From an uncultured Ignavibacteria bacterium (GTDB lineage: Bacteria > Bacteroidota > Ignavibacteria > Tepidaquicellales > Tepidaquicellaceae), in contig CALJIG010000069.1 in NCBI GenBank assembly GCA_937974175.1, positions 1 to 29,813 on the forward strand: a DNA stretch of 29,813 nt, written 5' to 3'. Of the stretch, positions 1-6,853 are shown in pieces. Within the stretch, counting starts at the first letter, position 1; each line of letters begins with the position of its first letter. Position numbers and translations under genes: made by a program. The notes under the pieces were generated by a model that saw only the letters and a program-made list of their open reading frames with translations, did no database searches and was not told the origin of the DNA.

Positions 1-52
1 CATAACTCATAACTCATAACTCATAACTCATAACTCATAACTCATAACTCAT
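1..52. repeat. Heptamer tandem repeat (CATAACT x7)
   Basis: Seven perfect head-to-tail copies of CATAACT (ATGAGTT on the minus strand) plus a partial eighth. The array starts at the window edge, so its true length is unknown. It begins exactly at the stop codon of the orphan T9SS tail that follows. Two other intergenic arrays in the window (27179-27213 and 28937-28964) also have a 7-bp period but unrelated units. Confidence 0.97.
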
Positions 53-168
53 CATTTCATCACCACAGCCTTCTTTGTATCCATTAAAATTCCTTCGGAG
101 TAGAGGGAGAAGAAAAAGACTCCCGATGAAAGTCCTTCGGCGGAGAAGTTTATTTGATAAGAACTTAA
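52..168 (-). pseudogene. Orphan C-terminal T9SS sorting-domain remnant
   Basis: On the minus strand one frame reads through the end of a type A T9SS sorting domain (…INFSAEGLSSG…, then …SEGILMDTKKAVVMK and a stop at 52-54). It has no start codon and no upstream domain of its own. It lies just after the stop of the PD40 lipoprotein gene, in a different frame. Its DNA is about 87% identical over about 112 bp to the end of the T9SS gene at 1067-2467, with a run of about 42 bp identical (74-115 versus 1089-1130). I infer a leftover from duplication, deletion or tail exchange. It is unlikely to be translated as a separate product. Confidence 0.8.
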
Positions 169-173
169 CAAAT

Positions 174-1070
174 TCAATATGAGATTTTTCTTCTTCCGCT
201 TCCGTTTTTATTCATTATCCAAATTCTACCGTCGCCATAAGTGGAATTCGTATAAGCAATCATATTTCCGTCCGGAGACCAGCATGGGTAAAAACTGTGG
301 TCTGAAGTTACATATGTAGATCCCGAACCATCAGGTCTAACTGTAATAATTTGCCCCCAATTTACATCGTGATTATAAACTATAGTATTGTTTAGAGATA
401 CTCTAGGTCTGTTATCCATAGTTCGGTCATCGGTTAATGTAATAATTGAATTTCCTAAAGTATCTATAATACCAATTTCTGAAGCTCCATGTCCTACATA
501 GCGAGACACAGCCAATCTTATTCCGTCTGGAAACCAATCGGGCATTTGAACTTCACCTAATGTGGGAGTATAAATAATTCTTTTTTTCTCTGTACCATCT
601 GCTCGCATTTTCCAAATGTATGCAAAGCTTTCATCTGTTCTTGCTTGGTAGGCAATCCATTGACCATCATAGCTCCATGCGGGATAATTATTTGTGCCAC
701 TAGAAGTTAATTTAACCGTAGATGTATCTGTTCCAATCCCTTTTTTATAAATATGGTTTTGATATTCAAATAGAATCCACAAACCGTCCGGCGAATAATG
801 AGGACTATTGCCAAGCAAATTAGTCACGCTTCTTTTATTATTTCCATTTGTATCAATAATATATAATCCGGCAGGGTCTGAAGGAGATGTACCAGCGAAA
901 TAAACAATTGAATTACCATCGGGAGACCATGAGGGATCTGCGTCTATGATTGTGTATCGGTTATCAATTGGAATTTCAGGATTAGTTGTAACATCATCTT
1001 TACATGAATTAAAATAAATTGGAGAGGTACAAATTAAAATGATTGTTAATATCTGAAAAATCTTTTTCAT
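174..1070 (-). CDS. TolB/PD40-repeat beta-propeller lipoprotein
   Basis: The 298-residue product starts with a lipoprotein-type signal (hydrophobic stretch about residues 4-20, then FNS-C with Cys23 as the likely lipidated residue), so it is probably anchored in the outer membrane or periplasm. The rest is a run of PD40 (TolB-like) propeller blades, seen as PSWSPDGNSIVY, PHYSPDGLWILF, PAWSYDGQWIAY, PDWFPDGIRLAV and PCWSPDGNMIAY. Such propellers usually bind proteins or peptides; the partner here is unknown. The start ATG overlaps the stop of the upstream T9SS gene (ATGA at 1067-1070), which suggests translational coupling. It ends directly after the last blade and has no T9SS tail of its own, but an out-of-frame orphan tail follows within 10 bp. 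The gene is therefore flanked on both sides by copies of the same tail sequence. Confidence 0.85.
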   Translation of the reverse strand: MKKIFQILTIILICTSPIYFNSCKDDVTTNPEIPIDNRYTIIDADPSWSPDGNSIVYFAGTSPSDPAGLYIIDTNGNNKRSVTNLLGNSPHYSPDGLWILFEYQNHIYKKGIGTDTSTVKLTSSGTNNYPAWSYDGQWIAYQARTDESFAYIWKMRADGTEKKRIIYTPTLGEVQMPDWFPDGIRLAVSRYVGHGASEIGIIDTLGNSIITLTDDRTMDNRPRVSLNNTIVYNHDVNWGQIITVRPDGSGSTYVTSDHSFYPCWSPDGNMIAYTNSTYGDGRIWIMNKNGSGRRKISY

Positions 1071-2467
1071 TTCAACACCACTGCCTTTTTTGTATCCATT
1101 AAAATTCCTTCGGAGTAGAGGGAGAAGAAATATGCTCCCGATGAAAGTCCTTCAGTAGAAAAATTTATTTCGTATGAACCGGCGGGCTTGAATCCGCTTT
1201 CGATAATTTTTATCAAACGCCCGTTTATATCAAATAATTTTAATTCTATGCTTGAAGATTTTTTTAATGAGTAAGATATTTTTGTTGAGGGATTGAACGG
1301 GTTGGGGTAGTTTTGAGATAATTGAAAATCTTTAACTATTGAATTCTCGTTTTTAATACCAATGGGTGCTAAAGTTGTAATCAAATTTGAATCTAGCTTT
1401 ACTATATAGCCAAAAGCTATTTTTTCCCCATAGAAATCCGAGTAACCTGAAGAGTAATATGAATTATTTATTTTATCAAAATATATATTATAAGGATTAA
1501 TTACTCCTCCCTGATTTGGATATATAATTTTTTGTTTCAAAATCATTCCATTTGGATTTGTTAATTTGAATAAAACATTAACATTGTCTTTTGAGCAGCA
1601 AATTATAAAATTTTTATTAACAAAATTAGCTGAAATAAAATACTCATTAATACCGCTTTCGATATTAACGGAATCTAGTAGAGAAAAATTGTAATCAAAT
1701 TTATAAATACCTTGCCCTGTACTTTTCTTTCCTATTAAATATATATTAGTTGTATCGTATAAAAAATTAGCAACTGTAAAACTTTGATTAAGACTAAATG
1801 TAGAGTTTAAAATAATATTTCCTAGCGAATCTAGTTTTCTTAAAAAGAAAATATTAGGAGCCCCGCTTCCATTTCTTGAAAGCCCCCCAGCAATTATAAA
1901 TTTATCCTTTGTAGCAATTTGATAATAAGAGTTTACGAAATTGTATTCGTAGCGTTTTTTGAAAATTTCATTTCCTTCTATATCTATCTTTAATAGAAAT
2001 GGATAACTAGCGGAACCGCCACTAATAATAAATTTATTATCGGGTGTTTTTATTGCATCTTTTACGAATCCTAGTTCGCTAAACTTTTTTTCCCATAAGA
2101 TATTACCGATATTATCAATTCTATATAGCGTAACTGTATCTAATACATATTTGCAAGCTACAATGAAACTAGATGTATCTGCAACAATAATTTTTTGTGC
2201 ATAAATATTGTATTGATCATTAATGATTTTTTTCCAAAGTGGAACTCCAAATTTATTCACGTATACTAAAAAATTGCTAAATCTAGAAATATCATCTGTA
2301 TATCCGGCGGCAATGTAATTTCCTTTATTGTCAATAATTATGTCTTTGAAGAAATACTCAGCTGAAAAATCTGTTCGGTATTGCTTCTGCCAATACTCTG
2401 GTTGAGCTTGAACAGAAACACTCAAACACAAAAAAACAACCGGCATTAATAGCAGTATCTTTTTCAT
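1067..2467 (-). CDS. Secreted protein with T9SS type A sorting domain
   Basis: I place the start at 2467 (MKKILLLM…) rather than at an upstream in-frame ATG at 2503, because this gives a standard signal peptide ending near VQAQ; the product is then 466 residues. The middle carries repeated short strands such as VYVNKFGVPLWKKI and YRIDNIGNILWEKKF, which suggest a beta-propeller of the PQQ-like or SBBP sort; I cannot name the family with certainty. The last about 85 residues are a T9SS type A sorting domain (LSQNYPNPFNPSTKISYSL … LFDINGRL … KAVVLK), so the protein should be exported by Sec, moved across the outer membrane by the type IX system, and be surface-bound or released. It is translationally coupled to the PD40 lipoprotein gene. 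Its final about 110 bp are duplicated at 52-163. Confidence 0.85.
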   Translation of the reverse strand: MKKILLLMPVVFLCLSVSVQAQPEYWQKQYRTDFSAEYFFKDIIIDNKGNYIAAGYTDDISRFSNFLVYVNKFGVPLWKKIINDQYNIYAQKIIVADTSSFIVACKYVLDTVTLYRIDNIGNILWEKKFSELGFVKDAIKTPDNKFIISGGSASYPFLLKIDIEGNEIFKKRYEYNFVNSYYQIATKDKFIIAGGLSRNGSGAPNIFFLRKLDSLGNIILNSTFSLNQSFTVANFLYDTTNIYLIGKKSTGQGIYKFDYNFSLLDSVNIESGINEYFISANFVNKNFIICCSKDNVNVLFKLTNPNGMILKQKIIYPNQGGVINPYNIYFDKINNSYYSSGYSDFYGEKIAFGYIVKLDSNLITTLAPIGIKNENSIVKDFQLSQNYPNPFNPSTKISYSLKKSSSIELKLFDINGRLIKIIESGFKPAGSYEINFSTEGLSSGAYFFSLYSEGILMDTKKAVVLK

Positions 2468-2582
2468 ATATAACAATATCAACCATTTAACAATTAAAAT
2501 CAAAGACTTTTTTGAGCTGAAGCCCTTTTTTTAAATTGCTGATAATAGATGAGATATGAGCAAATGGGGAATGTAGCGCCCT

Positions 2583-2619
2583 GTCCCAATGGTTCCGCTA
2601 ATGCGGAAGCAATCGGGAC
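2583..2619. repeat. REP-like imperfect palindrome
   Basis: A 37-bp palindrome in the 424-bp gap between the T9SS gene and gcvH. The inner arms TTCCGC/GCGGAA enclose a TAAT loop, and the outer arms GTCCC/GGGAC are separated from them by a few mismatches. It is much more GC-rich than its surroundings. No T-tract follows, so it is not a standard terminator. I see only one copy in the window. The rest of 2504-2870 apart from this and the element at 2662 shows no gene. Confidence 0.6.
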
Positions 2620-2661
2620 GTTAGCAAAGTAGGCATTATCTGTTCGCAACTATGAATAAAA

Positions 2662-2763
2662 AATTCTCCCCTTGAGGGGAGTCCGACCGGAGGTCGGGAG
2701 GGGTGTTTGAACGAACACCCACCGTCTCGCTTCGCTCGCCACCTCCCTCAAGGGAGGAGTTTC
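2662..2763 (-). repeat. Dispersed multi-hairpin element, copy 1
   Basis: About 102 bp, in reverse orientation relative to the copies at 5339 and 20873. Read on the minus strand it is a chain of hairpins: CTCCCTTGAGGGAG, then CTCGC/GCGAG arms around a short loop, then GGGTGTT…AACACCC, then CGACCTCCGGTCG, then CTCCCCTCAAGGGGAG. The two end palindromes are imperfect inverted copies of each other. It has no coding capacity. The GC content is far above the local average. Confidence 0.9.
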
Positions 2764-2873
2764 TGCTTATGTTCTTACTTCTTTATAATTACCTTCTCTG
2801 ATGGAAGGGGAATGGGGACGTTTACGTGCTTTTCTTCTGCAAAATAATTCTTCCAAAAGCATCTCTTTATAGA

Positions 2874-2904
2874 TTGAATAAAACCTATATTTTTAATATA
2901 TTTG
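2874..2904 (+). promoter_or_regulatory. Bacteroidota-type promoter for gcvH
   Basis: TTG at 2874-2876, a 20-bp spacer, then TATATTTG at 2897-2904. This matches the Bacteroidota -33/-7 pattern (TTG, 19-21 bp, TAnnTTTG). The gcvH start codon lies 23 bp downstream of the -7 box. Confidence 0.6.
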
Positions 2905-2927
2905 TCACTTAATCAAATTTAACGATT

Positions 2928-3311
2928 ATGAATATCCCCAAAAATTTAAAATATACGACTGACCACGAGTGGGTGGATGTTAATGGCGCAGTTGCAACAA
3001 TCGGTATTACTGATTTTGCTCAGGGCGAGCTTGGCGATATAATTTATCTTGATGTTACAGCAGCAGTCGGCGATGTAGTAAACGCCGGGGATGTATTAGG
3101 CACTATTGAAGCTGTGAAAACAGTTTCCGAAATTTATAGTCCGATTTCCGGTACTATTACTGAAATCAATACAGGGATAAATGATGTTCCTTCTGTTATA
3201 AATCAGGACCCTTATGAAAAAGGATGGATGATAAGAATCGAACCTTCAAATGGTGATGAGCTATTGAATTTAATGGATGACACTGCTTACACCGATACTA
3301 TAGGACAATAA
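2928..3311 (+). CDS. gcvH: Glycine cleavage system H protein
   Basis: At 127 residues this is the normal GcvH length. The protein is the lipoyl carrier of the glycine cleavage complex: it shuttles the aminomethyl group between P, T and L proteins in the cytoplasm. The lipoylation motif is clear (GTIEAVKTVSEIYSP, lipoyl Lys64), as are the N-terminal DHEWV and the PYEKGWMIRIEP near the C-terminus. No other gcv gene is in the window, so the gene stands apart from gcvT and gcvP here. It has its own promoter and no Shine-Dalgarno site, and is followed by yceD after 88 bp. Confidence 0.97.
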   Translation: MNIPKNLKYTTDHEWVDVNGAVATIGITDFAQGELGDIIYLDVTAAVGDVVNAGDVLGTIEAVKTVSEIYSPISGTITEINTGINDVPSVINQDPYEKGWMIRIEPSNGDELLNLMDDTAYTDTIGQ

Positions 3312-3399
3312 TTTTTATTATTTTTTTATTTTAGTTTAGGAAGAGACGAAATTTTATTAGTTTTTATTTGTTAGAGATTATTTTGAACGGGAGGGAAAT

Positions 3400-3912
3400 T
3401 TGAAGATTAACGTAGTAAACCTAAAAGACGGCGAACACAATTTCGACTTCAAAGAGAAGTTAGAAAATTTTAAATACGAAGGAATAACTCTTCCTTCAGA
3501 TATAGAAGTTAGTGCAGTTCTTTACAAATCCGCAGGACAGATAACCGTAAAAGCAGATATCTATGGTAAATATATTTTAACCTGCGATAGATGTGTTGAA
3601 GATTATGAGACGGAGTTTGATATTCCTTTTTTCATGATTTACAAATTTGAGAATGATGAAGAGTTACTGAAAGAGAATGAAGATGATACAATAAAGTTCG
3701 TATCGCCAAAGACGGTTTTTATAAACCTAGATGAAGAAGTAGCCGAGCATATTATTTTAGCAGTGCCGATGAAACACGCTCCGGAAGAGAAAAATGATGT
3801 ATGTGTTTTATGCGGAAAGAACATGAAAGAGCTATTCAAACGAGAAGAGCCGGAAGAAGAAAAAGAAAATCCCGTCTGGGAGAAACTCAAAAGTTTAAAA
3901 ATAAATAAATAA
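3400..3912 (+). CDS. yceD: YceD/DUF177 family, 23S rRNA accumulation protein
   Basis: The 170-residue product has the DUF177 pattern, with CDRCVEDYETEFDI in the middle and a second Cys pair CVLCGKNM near residue 140; together they resemble a metal-binding four-Cys set. The C-terminus ends in NPVWEKLKSLK, typical of the family. In other bacteria YceD is needed for normal large-subunit rRNA accumulation and sits directly before rpmF and plsX, exactly as here. The start is a TTG at 3400, chosen because a strong Shine-Dalgarno sequence (GGGAGGG, from about 3389) lies just upstream and the product begins MKINVVNLKDG. rpmF follows after 15 bp. Confidence 0.9.
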   Translation: MKINVVNLKDGEHNFDFKEKLENFKYEGITLPSDIEVSAVLYKSAGQITVKADIYGKYILTCDRCVEDYETEFDIPFFMIYKFENDEELLKENEDDTIKFVSPKTVFINLDEEVAEHIILAVPMKHAPEEKNDVCVLCGKNMKELFKREEPEEEKENPVWEKLKSLKINK

Positions 3913-3927
3913 AGAAATCATACTAAA

Positions 3928-4107
3928 ATGCCAAATCCAAAGAAAAGACACTCGAAAACAAGAGGAAGAAAAAGAAGAACTCATTACAAAGCAACAGCAC
4001 CAGCAACAATGAAGTGCCCGAATTGCAGTGAGCCAAAAATGATGCACAGAGTTTGCTCAAATTGCGGATTTTATGACGGCAAGAGCATTGTATTGCCAAG
4101 AAAATAA
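3928..4107 (+). CDS. rpmF: 50S ribosomal protein L32
   Basis: The gene encodes 59 residues beginning MPNPKKRHSKTRGRKRR, the hallmark L32 N-terminus with its basic RNA-binding segment. It is the zinc-ribbon (C+) form, with CPNC at residues 30-33 and CSNC at about 43-46, ending in a short tail (YDGKSIVLPRK). L32 is a small protein of the 50S subunit. It lies between yceD and plsX, the conserved order in many bacteria. A strong hairpin terminator follows at 4151. Confidence 0.97.
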   Translation: MPNPKKRHSKTRGRKRRTHYKATAPATMKCPNCSEPKMMHRVCSNCGFYDGKSIVLPRK

Positions 4108-4150
4108 GCTTTCAACAGACTTCAAAAGACTTTAACTTTTTACATAAGAC

Positions 4151-4185
4151 AAAATTCAGATAATAAACTTGTTATCTGAATTTTT
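4151..4185 (+). terminator. Intrinsic terminator after rpmF
   Basis: A 13-bp perfect stem (AAAATTCAGATAA with TTATCTGAATTTT), an 8-nt loop, and a T-rich 3' side running into further T residues. It sits in the middle of the usual yceD-rpmF-plsX operon, so plsX is either read by leak-through or has its own promoter in the 40 bp before its start. The hairpin is A+T-rich. Confidence 0.8.
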
Positions 4186-4227
4186 ATTTTTAAGAGACGG
4201 TTGTAAAAAATTTTTCAGTCTAAAAAA

Positions 4228-5247
4228 ATGAGTACGGAAAGAAGTTCAAATATTAAAGTAAGTGTAGTTGTAGATGCTATGGGAGGGGACTTTGCTCCCG
4301 TTAATGAAATTGCCGGCGCAATTATGGCTTGCAAAGATAGAGGTGATGAGCTTAAAATAATTCTTACAGGAAAAAAAGATGTTCTTGAAAAAGAATTAGC
4401 AAAGCAGGGCGGAAGTTCGAACATTGAAATAGTTCATGCAGATGAAATTGTTACAATGGATGATTCACCCACTGAAGTTTATAAGTCAAAGCCTAATTCA
4501 TCAATTAATATAGGGCTCGCTCTTTTAAAAGATAAGAAAGCAGATGCATTCATAAGCGCGGGTAATACCGGCGCAGTGATGGCAGCAAGCACGTTAAAGC
4601 TCGGGCGAATAAAAGGCGTAGGCAGACCGACTATCGGCTCTATCTTCCCTTCGAATGATACGAAGACAATGGTGTTCGATGTTGGCGCTTCAGTTGACTG
4701 CAAGCCGATTCACTTAAAAGAGTTTGCTATCATGGGCACGATTTACATGGAGAGGATTTATAATGTTAAGAATCCTACAGTAGGATTGCTGAGTGTCGGT
4801 GAAGAAAAAACAAAGGGAAATGAAGTTACCTTCGAAGCAGCTGAACTGCTTGAAAAAGCCGATGTGAATTTTGTAGGTAATGTAGAAGGAAGAGATATTC
4901 TTAACGGTAAAGTTGATATAGTTGTTTGTGATGGATTTGTTGGTAATATAATTCTGAAGTTTGCTGAGGGAGTTTTAGATCTGCTTAAAGCAAAGTTCAG
5001 AAGTTATGCTGATAAAAGCCTGATGAATAAGCTGAAGATGGGAATGATACAGGGAACGATGCGAAGCATTTTAAAAGATTTTGATTATCAGGAGTATGGC
5101 GGAGTTCCACTGCTGGGTGTTGATGGAGTATCGATTATCGGTCATGGAAAATCCTCACCGCTTGCAATCAGAAATATGATTTACAGGGCAGAGGAAGTTG
5201 TGCGCAAAGATGTCTGCGGAAAGATAAGAGAAGAGATTAATAAATAG
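4228..5247 (+). CDS. plsX: Phosphate acyltransferase PlsX
   Basis: The 339-residue product matches PlsX, which makes acyl-phosphate from acyl-ACP for phospholipid synthesis (used by PlsY). Visible signatures are VVDAMGGDFAP near the N-terminus, DSPTEVYKSKPNSSI, SAGNTGAVMA, VGEEKTKGNE and GGVPLLGVDG, in family order. It is a peripheral cytoplasmic membrane enzyme. The usual downstream neighbour fabH is absent; the gene is followed by a dispersed repeat. The start is the ATG at 4228 (MSTERSSNIKVSVVVDAMGG). Confidence 0.96.
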   Translation: MSTERSSNIKVSVVVDAMGGDFAPVNEIAGAIMACKDRGDELKIILTGKKDVLEKELAKQGGSSNIEIVHADEIVTMDDSPTEVYKSKPNSSINIGLALLKDKKADAFISAGNTGAVMAASTLKLGRIKGVGRPTIGSIFPSNDTKTMVFDVGASVDCKPIHLKEFAIMGTIYMERIYNVKNPTVGLLSVGEEKTKGNEVTFEAAELLEKADVNFVGNVEGRDILNGKVDIVVCDGFVGNIILKFAEGVLDLLKAKFRSYADKSLMNKLKMGMIQGTMRSILKDFDYQEYGGVPLLGVDGVSIIGHGKSSPLAIRNMIYRAEEVVRKDVCGKIREEINK

Positions 5248-5338
5248 TTCTTAGCTGCATGTTGTCAGGTATTTGAAAAAGATTTTGAGCTTTCTTTCCT
5301 CTTTAATGGAAACAATGTACTTTTTGTAACAAGAAACT

Positions 5339-5461
5339 AAACTCCTCCCTTCGTAAGTCCAGCTTTAGCGGGAGAGGGAGGTGGCTCGCGAAGCGAGACG
5401 GTGGGTGTTCGTTCAAACACCCCTCCCGACCTTCGGTCGTACTCCCCTCAAGGGGAGAATT
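5339..5461 (+). repeat. Dispersed multi-hairpin element, copy 2
   Basis: Same element as at 2662 (inverted) and 20873. The central part, from GCGAAGCGAGACGG through the GGGTGTTCGTTCAAACACCC hairpin, is essentially identical to copy 1. The first hairpin is expanded by about 20 bp between CTCCC and GGGAG. The third small hairpin reads CGACCTTCGGTCG, and the 3' palindrome CTCCCCTCAAGGGGAG is intact. It fills most of the 303-bp gap between plsX and the next gene; I see no gene in the remainder. Confidence 0.9.
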
Positions 5462-5550
5462 AGTAAACATGGGAGTAAAGATTATAAATGATTATCTGAC
5501 TTTAAAATACAAGTTTAAAATTTTATATTAACAACTACTAATAAACAACA

Positions 5551-5754
5551 ATGGCAAAAGTACAATCATTTGCTGATAAAGCAAACAAAAAGAAACAAGG
5601 CGACTTAATTGTTATGTGCCCGGACACAGGCAAAGAAACAAAGATCGTAAACGTAAGACTTGTTGATGCTATTCCGAACGGAAAAGGCTCATTCAGATTC
5701 TTGGACAGAAATCAGAGAGTTTACGAATCAACTTATAAACCATATAAAGGATAA
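5551..5754 (+). CDS. Small conserved-looking protein preceding rpmB
   Basis: The 67-residue basic product has about 13 Lys and a single Cys (MCPDTGKET); its C-terminus reads RFLDRNQRVYESTYKPYKG. I do not recognise the family. It ends 10 bp before rpmB, and the rpmB Shine-Dalgarno sequence lies immediately after its stop codon, so the two are almost certainly co-transcribed. Its size, charge and neighbour suggest a ribosome-associated role, which is inference only. It lacks the paired Cys of L33 and does not look like the short DUF4295 protein found beside L28/L33 in Bacteroidota. It has no signal peptide and no membrane segment. Confidence 0.75.
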   Translation: MAKVQSFADKANKKKQGDLIVMCPDTGKETKIVNVRLVDAIPNGKGSFRFLDRNQRVYESTYKPYKG

Positions 5755-5764
5755 GGAGCGAAAA

Positions 5765-5968
5765 ATGTCAAAAGTATGCGCAGTAACAGGCAAAAAGCCG
5801 TTATCAGGGAACAATGTTTCTCACGCTAATAATAAATCTAAAAGAAGACAACTTCCGAATTTACAGGTTAAAAGAATCTGGGACGAAGAAGGAAAAAAAT
5901 GGGTTAAGATGAGAATTTCTGCAAGAGGCATCAGAACTCTTGATAAAGCCGGCATTAAAGTCGCTTAA
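5765..5968 (+). CDS. rpmB: 50S ribosomal protein L28
   Basis: The 67-residue product starts MSKVCAVTGKKPLSGNNVSHANNKSKR and ends RGIRTLDKAGIKVA, the standard L28 pattern. I take the ATG at 5765 because AAGGAG lies 6 bp before it, overlapping the end of the preceding gene; a longer in-frame extension upstream has no family support. L28 is a small 50S subunit protein. Its usual partner rpmG (L33) does not follow; a glycosyltransferase does. Confidence 0.96.
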   Translation: MSKVCAVTGKKPLSGNNVSHANNKSKRRQLPNLQVKRIWDEEGKKWVKMRISARGIRTLDKAGIKVA

Positions 5969-5997
5969 GAAAGCTCTTTGAACAATACGATTTTTTA

Positions 5998-6726
5998 ATG
6001 GTGAAGGCAAGCGTAATTATCCCTGCCCTAAATGAGGAAAAACTGATTTCAGATGTACTGGGACAGTTTACCGAAGAGGACATAAAGAAGTACAATCTTG
6101 AACTTATAGTCAGCGACGGGGGCAGCACAGATAAAACACTTGAAAAAGTGAAGAACTACGCCTGCAATGTAATCGAACATAAAGAGAAAGTTAAACAGAA
6201 CATCTCTCAGGGAAGAAATAATGGAGCATCCATTTCCCGGGGAGATGTTCTTATTTTTTTTAATGCCGATACAAGAATATCAGATAAAAAAAAGTTCTTT
6301 GAAAGAATATTTGATGTTCTGAAGGATGATAAAATAGCAGCTATAGCCTGCCCGATTTTTGTTTTTCCTGAAGAAGAAAAAATGTTCGATAAAATTTTCC
6401 ATTCCTTCTATAATAACTATGTTATAATGCTTAACAAATTTTTTATGGGTATGGGAAGAGGCGAGTGCCATATTGTAAGGCGAGAGCTTTATGAGAAGGT
6501 CGGCGGATACGATGAAAAGCTTTTTGCCGGAGAAGATTTTGATTTATACAAACGCCTGCGTAAGCACGGCAAGATTCATTTTATGAAGGATATCCCGATT
6601 TATGAATCGCCGAGGCGTTACAGAAAATTTGGATATACAAGAGTTGTTTATGACTGGCTGAAGAATTCGATATGGGTTACACTCTTTCATAAGAGCTCCA
6701 GCAGTGAATGGGAAGCAGTGCGATGA
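5998..6726 (+). CDS. Family 2 glycosyltransferase
   Basis: The 242-residue product has a GT-A fold nucleotide-sugar domain. It begins ASVIIPALNEEKLI, has DGGSTDKT at 40-47, RNNGASISRGD at about 73-83 and NADT at 89-92, which takes the place of the DxD metal-binding motif. EDFDLYKRL near residue 180 is the usual acidic catalytic segment. No clear transmembrane helices follow, so it is probably a cytoplasmic or membrane-associated enzyme acting on a lipid or cell-wall acceptor; the substrate is not predictable. It begins 29 bp after rpmB and may be read from the same transcript. Confidence 0.88.
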   Translation: MVKASVIIPALNEEKLISDVLGQFTEEDIKKYNLELIVSDGGSTDKTLEKVKNYACNVIEHKEKVKQNISQGRNNGASISRGDVLIFFNADTRISDKKKFFERIFDVLKDDKIAAIACPIFVFPEEEKMFDKIFHSFYNNYVIMLNKFFMGMGRGECHIVRRELYEKVGGYDEKLFAGEDFDLYKRLRKHGKIHFMKDIPIYESPRRYRKFGYTRVVYDWLKNSIWVTLFHKSSSSEWEAVR

Positions 6727-6734
6727 ATTTGAAT

Positions 6735-6840
6735 AAGGTTTTTAAGGTTCTTAAGGTTTATAAAGTATAAAGTTTATAAGTTAAGAAGTTTGAATACCGT
6801 ACACACAGACTTTATGAACTTTACAAACTTTATTAACTTT
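6735..6840. repeat. Degenerate short-word repeat forming an inverted repeat
   Basis: The gap between the glycosyltransferase and tgt is built of variants of AAGTTTAT. The left part (about 6762-6791) and the right part (about 6809-6840) are near reverse complements of each other, separated by a 17-nt spacer. It could fold as an AU-rich hairpin before tgt. It resembles decayed versions of the heptamer arrays seen elsewhere in the window. Confidence 0.6.
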
Positions 6841-6853
6841 TAACTAACACGAA

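Noticed and set aside
1..49. CRISPR-like array
   Set aside because: The repeats are contiguous 7-mers without spacers, so this is a simple tandem repeat.
5660..5764. N-terminal extension of L28 to 102 residues
   Set aside because: The extension overlaps the preceding gene in another frame, while the ATG at 5765 has a well-placed AAGGAG and gives the normal L28 N-terminus.
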